In this document: positions 26,322 through 37,971 of the stretch, piece after piece | Position numbering within the stretch: the stretch's first letter is position 1 | Layout of the letters: every line of letters begins with the position of its first letter | Origin: Marsupella aquatica | Lineage: Eukaryota; Marchantiophyta | Reading direction: 5' to 3' | DNA: 64,000 nt | Assembly (NCBI GenBank): GCA_973895155.1 | Contig: OZ316896.1 | Span: 10,478,001 to 10,542,000, forward strand | Position numbers and translations under genes: made by a program | The notes under the pieces: generated by a model | Told to the model about the DNA's origin: nothing | The model's database searches: none | Seen by the model: only the letters and a program-made list of their open reading frames with translations

Positions 26322-26465
26322 ATAAAATAATCTTCACAACGAGCTTCACACGGAGGGTTTGCCAGCTTCAATGAGAGGAAAGCAAAAGCAAAATAAAAAT
26401 TAACAAGGAGTGTTTGCGAGCTACAATGGAAACTCAAGCATTACTCTTTTCAAGGAGGGTCTACA
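26322..26465 (+). repeat. 45-bp-type minisatellite array, right part
   Basis: After the MITE-like insertion the array resumes with two or three units (cacacggagggtttgccagcttcaatg; caaggagtgtttgcgagc; caaggagggtct). Confidence 0.8.
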
Positions 26466-26964
26466 AGGTTTCCAAGACTCTAGTAGTGTAGTAATAATCT
26501 CAATGATAAGACACACATCCGGTGACAATCACGTTCACCAAAAATATTTCATGTAGAGAGGAAGGACTTGAAGACTGCATCGTGCCGCAAAAGTGCAGAA
26601 TTGGACTATTTGCCATACTAGTGACAGAATCAAACTACTCGGAGTAGTGACAGAATCAAACTACTAGCACCAGTAGTAAGAGGGTGCTCTGCTCTGCTAT
26701 GGTGCCGATTGATAATTAGTCTTCCATGTGTTGTTGCTTAACTGTCCAGACTCCTGGTGGCTGGAGCAAGCTGCTTCTCCTGCCGTTGTCTACTGTAGTC
26801 GTATAGGATGAGGACGGTCTGGGCACAGGGTTACTAGGCTGTAATCCTATGACCAAAAAGTGAAGAAAGTTAACCGGCGGCAGTCAGGAAACTTTTCTGA
26901 GAATCTGGGAACAGTGTTTGGTCTAGACTTTTCTGAGCAATCTAGGAACAAGGTTTAGTCTAGA

Positions 26965-27615
26965 ACCCTTTTCTTTTTTTGCCTTGAAAGCCAAAGCAAA
27001 CACATCCAACAGAGGATACACGTTTAGCTCCGAAGCATGCAATTTTATGTACAGTAGCCACAAGGGGACGATACCTAGGGATCTGGCAAGGACCCAGACC
27101 AAGAGCGAGAGAGAGGTTGAACCAGGGCCCAAAGTGGACCAGTCAGGGGCTGAGGAGAAACCAGGACTCCCACCACTACACCTATCCACACACAATACCC
27201 TCCACACCCCTTGCGTGTGGAGCGGGATTGTGTAGGGTAACCTATCCCCGAGAGGGGGTAATGGGATGCTCAATGGGATGTAATCCCAGAGGGTGTTGAG
27301 TTCAAGGGGGTTATAACCATTATCTTCAAGTGGGGATGAGTTACCAAGCGTGAAGCCCAAGTGATCTTTTTGAATCATTCACTTCAAGTTTTACATAGGA
27401 GAAGTCTCATTGGTCATTGTCTATCACTTGCACTTTACTCTATTTCTCATTCAAATTTCAGAATCTTCAAGCAAGGCTGGCCCAGGTGTTCTCTGGCTTC
27501 ACCTGGGGATAATATATCAGAAACTTCTACACACGTACAAAGGAAAAATTTCAGGAAGGGTTTATGAATCTGGGACCTCTAGGTTCTAGGCCCATCCCCT
27601 GGCCAATTGACCGAA
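26965..27615 (-). mobile_element. tRNA-derived SINE, copy 3, split by a nested insertion
   Basis: The minus-strand head is at the right end (ggtcaattggccaggggatg, cctagaacctagaggtccc). The body and tail lie at 27236-26965 (gtggtgggagtcctggtttc, ttgggccctggttcaacc, ctctgttggatgtgtttgc, tttcaaggc plus A tail). Comparison with copy 2 shows about 330 bp inserted between 27237 and 27566, cutting the B box. Confidence 0.8.
27237..27566. mobile_element. Short element nested inside SINE copy 3
   Basis: Its left third (agggtaacc, ggatgtaatccc, ttcaagggggttataacc, gagttaccaagcg) resembles the element at 25129-25290. The right part is AT-rich and unique here. No clear target-site duplication could be read. 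Confidence 0.55.
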
Positions 27616-28810
27616 GCCACGATTTAGTCAGGAATCTGGGAGGAGGGTTTAATCTAGAACCCTAGTGTGTGTCTTCCATCAGGATAGACAAACAACATCC
27701 CCCATCGGTGTTTGGTTCATTTTGGGCGAGCCCGTCATTCCCTTCCAATACCACCACTCCTGCCGCTATCTCGTCATATAAGATAAGGACGTTTGGGCAC
27801 ATGGTTACTAGGCTATAATCCTTTGACTAGAAAGTGAAGCATTGAAGAGAAGCTGAGCGGCTTCATCCTGGGAAAGGGATTTAGTCTAGAGCCCTTTTCT
27901 GAGCAACCTGGGAAGAGGATTTAGTCTAGAGCCCTTGTTTGAACAATCTAGAGCAATCTGGGATAGAGCTTAATCTAGAAACCTAGCGTGTTTATTCCGT
28001 TAGGATACACAGACAACATCCCTCGTGGGTATTTGGTTCTTTTCGGGTGAGCACCTCTTCCCTTCCGGTACCACCACTCCTAGCCCCTCATTTCCTTCTG
28101 GTACCACCACTCCTAACTCTATCTACAACTATAATAAGGGATCCCCTGTTTCTTCATCCTTCATTCCAATACAAAAAGGCTCCCGGGCAGGAAAGATCCA
28201 CAATCGTTGAATTTGTTTGGCTGTTTTTCCTGACCATTGATGGAGAAAATGGACACCCCTAGCACATATGTGCTTCCCCATGCTGCCCCATCCCGACTCC
28301 CTATGGGCCGGCCCTACTTGCGCCATGCACTGCATAGGCATAGGACTAGTCTTCTCATATAAGACAAGTATGTGTGGGCACATGGTTACTAGGCTATAAT
28401 CCAATGACTAGAAAGTGAAGAAGAAAAGAAAAGGTGAGAGGTGATAAACTTTTCTGAGCAACCTGGGAAGGGGATTTAGTTCATAGCCCTTTTCCACCAA
28501 CCTGGGAAGGGGATTTAGTCTAGAGCCCTTTTTCTGAGCAACGTGGGAAGAGTATTTCGTCTTAGAGCCCTTTTCTGACCAATCTGGAGCAATGTGAATC
28601 TGGAGCAATGTGTGACAGGGTTTAATCTAGAACCCTAGCGTGTGTATTCCGTCGTCAGAGGATAGACAGACAACATCCCCCGTGGGTGTTTGGTTCGATT
28701 CGGGCGAGCCCCTCATTCCCTTCCTGTACCATCACTGCATTTTCTTCGTATAAGCAAAGGTTTACAGCAAGCCAGAGGCAAAACCACCTGTCTCGTCGTA
28801 GCAGGCAGCT

Positions 28811-31800
28811 ATGGCGACTACGATCGTGAGAGAATGGACCGGTCTGCAGCAATTTCCTGTCCAGACGCAGACTGCCCTTCACGCATTGCTCGGCCGGCTC
28901 CGGGAAGAGGTTCTCCTCTCCTCTCCTCTCCTCATTATAGTTGTCGTATGTCGTAACGGTTTCTTCTTCTTCTTTCTGCATTCTTTTTTCTGCATTCTGC
29001 ATTCTCTGAGTTCTGTCGTTGTTCTTCGGGTCGGTGGCACTCCAGTGCAGTCCGGGCATGCATTCGTTCATTCATTCTTCGTTCATTCATGCATTCCGCC
29101 ATCTGTCGCTCGGGCTCTCGCTGAGGCTGCTACGAACTGTACTGCTCGTTGCAGCGCCAGCCAGAGAGCCAGCCGCGCTCTTCGCACTCATCGCCTGATG
29201 GCCCCCTCGAGCTTGGCCGATGGAAGGAGTGATGCAATGATTGGTTCTGTGAAGCGATTGTGCCTCACTGTCCTCTCGCTTGGCGTGGGGAATGGTCTGA
29301 ATGTGTTTCTCGTAGCCGGGGGTTTATGGCCTCTATCGTTGAAGCCCCGGGTCTTTGTACGTGGAACAGTAGGGGTTTAGGGAAGTTTTGGGGTTTGGGT
29401 CGTGGAACCGTCCTGAAAGGTACAGTACGTGGGTGGGATTGCTGTAGTTGAAATTGGTCATATCTCGGCGTGCTTGAGGTCAGGATTATACTTTATGAAT
29501 ACTGTGCAGTAACGGGTTGCCCAGGAGTCGGGAATCAGCGACAAGAAGGCTAAACCCTATCTCTTCGTAACACTTTCGTCCAGTTTGATTCGGTTCCGAA
29601 GGGCTTTGAGTTCTGGACCACCCGTCGCCAACAGTGCATCCGAGGGACGAGGTTTTCGTGGACGGAGTTGAAGGAGGTGTCCCAGACTGGGTCGTCCCGA
29701 AAGGGTTGATTTTACATTCTGATTGTGATTCCTCATAGAAAGGATTGAGGTTTAGGGTCTATGGATGGGCATGAGCTTTCTCTCGCATGTCGGCGAGCTT
29801 TGGAGTGAGCTCTGGTTTAGGCATTTAGGGTCGGATTGTCCTGATGGATCTCGCTCTTACTGAACAATTTCTCGGGTGTCCATTTTGCAGTCCATGGAGT
29901 CCCTCACAGTGCTTGTTCTGGGGAAAGGAGGAGTGGGCAAAAGCTCGACTGTGAACTCCATGATGGGAGAAAGGGTCGCTGTTGTCAGTGCTTTCCAGGT
30001 ACGATGGTCGCAGGCGTCTTTGGAATCTTTTGGAGGTACACCTTAACAAGTGTGTTCTCATTTTTCTGAATTCCCTCGTCTCGCGGTGAGTACAATTGAC
30101 GAGACGTCTGTCAGGGTTTTTAGAACCTGTTGCAAGTGCAGTCTGGGTAGGATAGATTCCTGTATCTCGTGAGGGACGAAAGCCATGGAGTTGGTGAACA
30201 TTGATGGGAAACTTGCTCGTGTCACAGACAGAAACCTTACGCCCGCTTCAATGCTCACGATCAAGAGCAGGCTTCACTTTGAATATTATTGATACTCCAG
30301 GATTGGTTGAAGGGGGTGGTGTCAATGACCAAGCACTCGAGATCATCCGAAGGTGATTCCTAAACGCTGGTATTTGTCTTCGTCTTACATCTCCACAGTA
30401 GCTTTCTCTCGTGGAGTACTATTTCTATTGGCCTCTCATGACGTCGGCGATTTTGACACGACTATGGTTTTCGTGATTCTTTAACTGTATTGTCTTGAAC
30501 GCAAATGGTGAAATTGTCTAGTTTGCATGCTTGTTTGAAGGGCAATCGATCCATGGAGTTGTTTTCATGGACTGTCTTTCTCGATATTTTAACTATCGAC
30601 CCATTGCTGCCCTATTGTTGGAACGTGCAGATTTCTTCTCAACAAAACCATTGATGCAGTGCTTTATGTTGATCGCCTAGATGGATATCGAGTGGATAAT
30701 TTGGACAAGCAGGTCATACGAGCCATACATAGAAGTTTTGGACCTCGAATTTGGCGTCTGGCTCTCGTTATTCTCACACATGCCCAGCTCTCTCCTCCCG
30801 ATGGAGTTGAGTACCCCGACTTTGTGGAGAGGAGGTCAGCAGGTTTGCAAGCAGCCATTCGTCAAGAAGCCGGATTCAAGAAGGGAGAGGATTCGGTGGG
30901 TTTCGAAAGGCTCTAGCTCTTGTGCAGGGGTCATTTTCTTCTACTTACTATTGCCAATTTGCGGTTGGCTAGTGGTTAATGGGTTGTATGTAACAAGGGC
31001 ACACATAAATCCAGACAATGGATGGTGGTAAATACGAACTGCTCCTCAACGAAACAACAGGCAGGCATTAGAAAAATTTCAAAGTCTCACCAAATGTCCA
31101 GGGCTTGCACTTCAAACTGAAATGTCAAAGCTTGAGCCAATCCCTTAGTGAACTCCATATAACTGCTCTCTCGTCAGACATAGCCGAACTGTGGTGATGC
31201 TATGAGCTACGGAAATATTGAACATTATGATGGTGGCACACGTGTGCTGATTTCATTAACGTAGTCCTTGGTAATTAATTTCCATGGGCTTCGCAGTAAT
31301 TTGTTCAGTGGAGTTAGTAATGTTTCTTCCATCCTCGGTCTTCTTTGGGCAGATTCCAGTTGTCCTGGTGGAGAATAGCGGTCGATGCAACACAAATTCC
31401 GGTGGAGAGAAGGTGAGTGTCAGCAGTAGGAGGACTTAGCCATTTTATGTGAAGTTTATGTGCGATACGTATAGTGAAGTACAAGTTTTGATGTCGAGGT
31501 CCTGGTTTCTTCTTCTTTGTACAAGTAAAGAGAGCAGTTTTGAATATTTTGTATGTGCCGGCAGGTGCTTCCTGATGGAACTGTGTGGCTACCAAATTTG
31601 GTCGAGAAAATTGTGGAAGTGGCAACTGGTCCGACTAAGTCACTACTTATTGACAAGAAACTAATCGAGGGCCCTAACGCCAACCAACGGGGAAAGATCT
31701 GGATTCCCCTTCTGATTTTATTGCAGGTACGTACATCACAGAGAATTGTTGTTAATACAAGTTAGGACAGATCTACGACTCCCCTTTGGGATGGCTCGTT

Positions 31801-32544
31801 TAACCGTTTGACGGTGGCTTGATTGCCTGATTAATTGTATAGCTTGGGCAACTGTTCAGTTATGGGCCACTGATGCTTGTACACCTGACAATGGCTGAAA
31901 CCGATGATGCCAATGTGTTTGTAACTGAGGCCCTAAAGATTGAAAATTAAGATAGAGAAACGAAGACAGGGAATTAGGGATAATCGAAAGAGAAAACAGC
32001 GAGAAGAGAGAGGAGTTTGTGTAGTATATGGGGCCACTGATGCTTGTACACCTGACAATGGCTGAAATTGATGATGCCAATGTGTTTATAACTGAGGCCT
32101 TAAGAAATTGAAAACTAAGAGAGAAACGTAGCAAGGAAAAAAGAAAAAGAAAAGAGAGAAAAGCCGTGAAGAGAAAGACATTTGTGTACTTATATGATGA
32201 ACTTCATTTCCGATTTCTCTCTCTGATTTAATGGCCATCGCTGATCTTATATGGTTAACTTACAAATTGTATTTGGCCCGTCCTTTGTTTTTTGGTGACA
32301 GTATTTCTTCATACTGAAACCCATTCAAGGAAGAATTCAACAGGACATTGACATGGAAAAGCAAAATCGGCCAGCCTGGGAGATTCGTGCTGAACAGTTC
32401 CGGCGGGGATCTACTTTGGATGATGAGAGGGCAGATGAGAGAGCTATCAGTGAAGCGCTGAAGCAAGACAACTTGGATGATGTTGATGTTGGCGATCAAC
32501 TGGATGGTATTGATTATGATGATGAGGATGAGGACGAATTTTAG
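28811..32544 (+). CDS. TOC34: Toc34, plastid outer-envelope protein-import GTPase
   Basis: Seven exons: 28811-28909, 29891-29998, 30228-30352, 30631-30895, 31353-31412, 31565-31726 and 32302-32544. All join in phase, giving 353 residues. Toc34 is a GTP-regulated receptor of the TOC complex that hands precursor proteins to Toc159 and Toc75 on the plastid surface. The N-terminus has the REWTGLQQFP signature. GTPase motifs are G1 GKGGVGKSST (44-53), the switch region ending RSRAGFTLN, G3 DTPG (91-94), the family box LLYVDRLDGYRVDNLD (122-136), G4-like THAQ (160-163) and G5 ENSG (206-209). The single membrane anchor is at about 265-281 (WIPLLILLQYFFILKPI). After it comes a 72-residue tail ending in a run of Asp and Glu. 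It is somewhat longer than seed-plant Toc33/34 (about 300-313), mainly by this acidic tail. The first intron is nearly 1 kb. Confidence 0.95.
31861..32130 (+). repeat. 166-bp tandem duplication in TOC34 intron 6
   Basis: Copies start at 31861 and 32027 (tat-ggccactgatgcttgtac, cctgacaatggctgaaa, gatgatgccaatgtgttt, aactgaggcc). They are nearly identical for about 75 bp and then A/G-rich. The duplication lies between the exons that encode the membrane anchor, so splicing removes it. Confidence 0.85.
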
Positions 32545-33628
32545 GCTAGACTGCAAACTGTACTACACCGTTGAGTGTAGGACAGTTTTGCATATGCCAT
32601 TCATTTTTGAGAAAGAGAACTGAATTCAATTTTGATCCTGATTGACAGGTTTAGAGATTCAGAGGGACTGCATGTCCAATTAGGTCGCTGATCTTTCCAG
32701 AGGCCAATCAATTGCTTGTACACTAGTCCAAAGAAATCAGGCAAATAGTTGCCACCAACGAATTTTTGACAAAGCTAAATTCTAACTGAAAAGGTCACAG
32801 GTATCCTCAAATCGGGTCATTGTGCTGGTTGGACACTGGCACCGCCAGTGTTAATCTACTTCTTCGACTTTCTTCGACTTGCTCGATGTCCTGTTGTGCA
32901 GTCATATCGTAAACCGTTGGCTTTTGTACTGAGGACGGGCAGATGTCCGGACTTTGAAACATGGTTGATGCTCTCAGGAAATGTGTCTGCCTGAAGGAGG
33001 GTACATGTTCGTCGGTGTATCTCCTTTGTCAGTTTGTTGTACGGCTTTTAATTTCTACATGAATAGAAAGGATTGGATGCCGAAGAGGCAAGGAAGGAAA
33101 CGGTCACATGGAGCAGCTGACTCAAACCTGAGTAGAAAGGCAGCGCAGTGGTGGGTTGAGAATTGCAAAACTTTCGGCCACGTAGAGTTAGGTCACTTAC
33201 GTCTAGCACGGCTTCCTGAATTAAAAAATAAGTTATTGGAGTACTCTTGTCCGAAGGGTGTTCCACCCCTCACCAGAAGGCCAGCCTTAGGTAGGAGTGA
33301 ATAACAGGAAGAAACCGTTAAAAGAAAGGGGAGTGTTGGTTGTAGATCTCAGTTGGATGACTTGAAAGAAAGTAGTGATGTACTCACATGAATTTCTTTG
33401 ATACAAATCTTATCTTCTTAGATCTCAATTTGACTTGAAGAACGTAGTAAAGTCCTAACATGAATTTGAAACACTAGTTAACTGGTCTACTGCTGTGCAA
33501 GGACAATGGGAAAAGCACTCGTACAACGCTGAAGCAAATCACAATTTGGGATTTGTGCGAACTGGTTGACTGATTTTGCATAGACCAAATGTTGATCAAC
33601 TGCAAACAAACAGTTTTGCGCTGTGTGG

Positions 33629-33830
33629 ATGCTGAATGTTGGTAAGGGTGGCTTACTATTCTACAGAAACTTGCAATTCTGACTTCCGCAGTGATCACGA
33701 ATCAACCTGACGTATGTGTCATCATTTTGGCAGTTCTAAATTCATGGAATACAGATATGTTCTCTGTTTATGCTGAACGTAGGGAAAGTGTTGTAAATCA
33801 TTGTACAGAAACTTACAGTTCTGAATTCCC
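33629..33830 (+). repeat. 143-bp tandem repeat, two diverged copies
   Basis: gctgaatgttggtaaggg, then tacagaaacttgcaattctg at about 33629-33688 recurs as gctgaacgtagggaaag, then tacagaaacttacagttctg at about 33772-33829. Confidence 0.65.
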
Positions 33831-35459
33831 AATGAGGTGACACACAGTCAAGTTTTGCAGTCTCGTTGACCTTACTTGGTCAGCATTCGTGGAATACAGC
33901 TCTGGGCACCCTGACTACAACCTGTTCCTGCAGTACAGAACGCTATGTGATGTACTTGAAACACGTTGTTCATCATTCTGGTGAGCTGCATTAAAGTGTT
34001 TGGAAGAGCCTGGCACAAAACGGCTAGGAATTCCTTATAAGAGCTGACAGTTGGAATCTCTTCAGACCCTAGTGTGGATTACATAATTGGCAAGAGGAGC
34101 TTTTACCCCTCCTAGTGTGGATTGGATGGACTTCAAGCAACGCTTGGTTGATGTCCTTAGGGAGTTTATTGCAAAGCTCATTAACTGGGCAGAGCAAATT
34201 GTAATATATCTTGCAAAGGCCTGCCATATATCTACAGGTTGACTAAACACTTGGTCCTTGACAATGCTGTGTAGATGGCAAGCCATGTAGTCAGACTCTA
34301 AGGGGTATGGTAGAGTAGGATATTTGTTGAATCACTTTCTAGTGAGTGACAGCAGGAAAGCTGGAACCGATCTGCCAGGAGAAACTTAATGCTCTTCATG
34401 GCCCTGACAGGCTTCTGGTCAAGCTTTTTCATGGACTCACCAGTTTGATACTGTAGTTGGGGTGCTCTTTATCAGAAGTGGCCTGATTGACGTCCTCTTT
34501 CCCTTGCTAGGTCAGCGCCCGTTCCACAGCGCCTTAAAGAATAAACCAGACCAACAGGTCATGGTGGGACCTTATTAAATTTAGTTTGAGCTGTCGAAGG
34601 AAAAACATCCCTGGAATTGGTCTAAGTTTTGGCCAAAGTTTGTACTTCACTCGAGCAATTAACGGGCCCCACTACTTTACATTTAAAATAAGGGCATCCA
34701 GAGCAAAAAATGGTCTCACTTTTTGTAAAGACAACACTTGCCATTTACTAAAAAACAGTTGACAAACGGTTCTGATAAAAAAAGAGCGAAGTAATGTTCC
34801 TCCCTGGGTTCTCCCCTTGCTAGTGAAGTTTGGTTACTTTCAAATGTTCTTTTTGGTGGGAAACCCTCATGTTTGAAGAAACGGACTGATGTTTCTACAA
34901 TCTTACAAGCAAGTTTGAAGTGTTTGAAGTGTTTGCATCTTTCCACACTTTCACACTCACGCATGGTTTAGAGTGGAAATGTGACTTTGTTCATTTGTGG
35001 AATCAGTCATTTGTGGAAAAACTATGGGGCAACATTGTGAAGAATTTTGAATACCGTTAGGTTCTCAAGTCTGTACAAGAAAGATGTGGAAATTCTGTTG
35101 CAGAAGATCTCCTAATAGGGAGATCAGGTAGTTGCCTCCCCCAAGAGTGAAATTGGGTATCGTAGTGTGCACCTCACTTCATAGCAAAGGAGATCAGACA
35201 GTGTCATGTGCACGGTAACCCCAATTGCTCGGTAGCGTTTAAATAAGACTCCTATCCATAGTTTTAGACTCTCGATGGGTTCTCAAGCCATGGCATTTCA
35301 TGTGTCCTATTTCTTTGCCCTCGTTAATGCCCTTTGTGCCTTTCAAAGATGTGGAGCATAAGTATTCAAGCCTTTACAGTAATTTCATGGTCGAGACTCT
35401 TCTTTCTTCAAATTTAGGTTGAGGTCTGTCAAACGATTTGCGCTGCTTTATGTATGTGC

Positions 35460-36335
35460 AATGCATGTAAAATACAGTCAAGGGTACTTTACCAGATATA
35501 ACATTAGAGCCTGCCCAAAGGCCGAATACTGTCAAGAGTGCTTTATGGGATATACACATTCGAGTTCTGCTCAAGTGAATGATTCATTTGTCAAGTAATC
35601 CCATAAATAGATTCTGATCAAGACATTTAACCATTACTATTCTAGTAATTTCGTGAGCAGCCAATGAATCTTTGCTTATTTCTGTTAGGAAAAATAAATT
35701 AGTGGAACTCTCATTTCGAACTCTTAAGAACTGTTTCCGTAATTCACAACTCATACTGCTGATTTCCTCAACCCAGAACTCAGGAATGTTCGTAAACCCA
35801 TAGCTCAGGAACATTCATTTCAAAGTCAGTAGCACATACCTCTAAAACATCTTCAAAGTCCATGAGGATTGTAGATTGTGTCTACAACCGTTACTCAAAT
35901 CACTGGTTTCGAAGTCCATAAGGGTTTTGTACGTAAACTAGACTCAGGAGCTAACGGTGAATGGATTTTGGAAGTTTGAGACGCCCATTGTGGGTGATAA
36001 ATACTGTCAAAAGTGCTTGACCGGTTGTAAACATTGGAGATGTGTCCAAGAACACTGATTTCAAAGTTCATAAGGTTTGCGTATGTAAATTAGACTCATG
36101 AGCTATCGATGAATGAAATTTGGAAGTTTTGAGACGCCCAATAGTAGGTATTAAATATTGTCAAAAGTGCCGGTTATAAACATTGGAGACGTCCCAGGAT
36201 ACTCATCTCCAAGTCCATAAGGTTAGTGTATGCAAACTAGACTCAGGTTAACGATGAATGAACTGTGGAAATTTGAGATGCCCAATGGTGGGTGTTAAAC
36301 TGTCCAAAGTGCTTGACCGGCTGCAAACATCTCTA
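35460..36335 (+). repeat. About 150-bp degenerate tandem repeat
   Basis: Three clear copies begin near 35905, 36057 and 36204 (tccataagg, gtaaactagactcagg-like, atgaatg, ggaagtttgagacgcccaa, aaatactgtcaaaagtgc, ttgaccggttgtaaacattg). Partial older copies with aaatacagtcaagggtac and gaatactgtcaagagtgc are near 35470 and 35526. The period is 147-152 bp. Confidence 0.85.
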
Positions 36336-37971
36336 GTAGATGTTGTTCAAAAAACGGCGTACCAGCTTTTACAAGTCTCATCTTTCTTCTATTGCGTGTG
36401 TTTGAGCGGACCTAAATTGTGTATTTCAATGTCCCACACGACAAATCCACAAGTTCGGGAGGATAAATTCTGTCGAGCAAAGATGGATCAGTGGCCATGC
36501 GCTTCCATGAATCGCTGCCCGATCGTTTAAATGCAGGCTGATCGAACACTCTTCCTCGTGAGAATCTCACTATCGTACGTGGTCAGAGCAAAATGCTAAT
36601 TCCTTCGCACCGTGGGGATGGTTCACAAACTCTTGATGTTGAATGAGAGCGAAAGCGGGAAGTCCGAGTCACTAGAAACTACAAGTCACTAGAAACTACA
36701 ACAGTATTTTTTGAGGCTTTGGGTACGCGATGTAGCAGATGGGAACAGACCAGAAACTTCGCCAGTGATGACCACAATAACAGCTTTCGTGAAGAGGACA
36801 CACGGCACGTCAATCAAAGCGATTTAGAGTATGCAAACAGAGAAGAAACATCCTCAACCAACGTTACAGCCTTCCTGAAGGGACATACCATATCAATGAA
36901 GACATGTAGAGTGTGGGAAGGGAACGGAAGAAGCCTTCCTGACATCACATCAATCAAGCAGAAAACCACAATTGCAGCCTCGAACATAGCATATCAATCA
37001 AGCACTGTCGTGTACGAGAACATAGAATAAAAGCACTCAAGAGGAGCGAGTGATACAATAGCAACGCTTTCAAACGTAACACAGCACATCAACCAAGACG
37101 ATAGAAAGCTCTGCACACTTGTCAAAATTTGCTGCGCAAATGCACAGAATCTCTACTTTCGATGAAAATTTACAGAGCTAACAGTATCATTTGTACAGTG
37201 GTGTTCCTTTCAAGGACGGGAACAGTCTGTTGAAGTTATCTTACAAAACATATGCAGCAAAACTGCACCGAGTGGGGAGGGTCTGCTGCGTGCTTCGACA
37301 GTGAGGACCATACCCCGCACACAGCACCCTAGATCAGGCACAAGAGCCCCAACATAAGTATCACCCACGAACAACGCTAAATGCGACTCAAGAAAATCAC
37401 AGAACTGCCGCCAAATGAGCTGATAGATATTCAGTATCCCGTGTCTACATGCTCAGACTGCCGCCTCGAGGTAGTGTCGGGGACCGCGCAATGAAGGTAG
37501 CCTGCCTCCACTCGGTCCAGGTAGAGTGCTCAATGAGCGGAAGTCCCGGCTTCAAGAAAACTGGCCGCTGAAAGGAATTCGAAGTGTCGAGGTAATGTTA
37601 GCCAGCGCTGGGTGACGATATGATGGCTCAATGACCTGGACCAACGGGCCGGGGCCCGCAAGTAAGGGTATCCAGAAGGATTGTCTGATCATTCCCAGGC
37701 TCGCATAGCTTTTCTCCGAGTGAAAAATGAAGTCTCCAAAGCGATTAAAGAAGCAAACAATCCAGAAAATGCATCGGGTGGGGGACTCAGTACGCAAAAT
37801 TCACCGCCAGACGCAGCCGAATGTACAATCGGCTCTTCAAAAGCAACGTCACTACCATAGGGCTCATCGTTGTAAACCACTCCAGAGATTTACAGTGGAA
37901 AGTACAGCAGAGAATGATGGTAGTCACTCGCGGAAATGAATTGAGAGAGCCATGTTTCTCTCCTACGAAAC

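Larger units (their letters stand above)
26719..28760 (+). repeat. Complex repeat field upstream of TOC34
   Basis: Two unit types alternate. Type A is a block with gatagacagacaacatcccc, tttggttc, a run with ccttccggtaccaccactcc, and gggcacatggttactaggct followed by ataatcc and gaaagtgaag; full or partial copies lie near 26719-26864, 27667-27839, 27989-28419 and 28640-28760. Type B is a unit of about 38 bp (ttttctgagcaacctgggaa, then ggatttagtctagagccc) found at least eight to ten times between 26896 and 28640. The last type A copy ends about 50 bp before the TOC34 ATG, so it must lie in that gene's promoter or 5' untranslated region. A SINE interrupts the field. Confidence 0.8.
32545..37971. 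other. Spacer downstream of TOC34 with degenerate repeats
   Basis: The first part is TOC34 3' untranslated region. A plus-strand frame at 32981-33304 (with SRKAAQWWVENCKTFGHVEL) looks mildly coding-like but has no splice partner or recognised domain. From 33.6 to 36.3 kb the sequence is largely old tandem repeats. No gene is supported from 36.4 to 37.97 kb. Confidence 0.45.

Noticed and set aside
25430-26465. Regularly spaced repeats that might recall a CRISPR array
   Set aside because: The units are contiguous and similar along their whole length, with no unique spacers, and the DNA is plant nuclear. It is a minisatellite.
32981-33304. Plus-strand frame containing SRKAAQWWVENCKTFGHVEL, resembling a small domain
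   Set aside because: It lies in the TOC34 3' region, shows no recognised family and has no defensible start or splice site.
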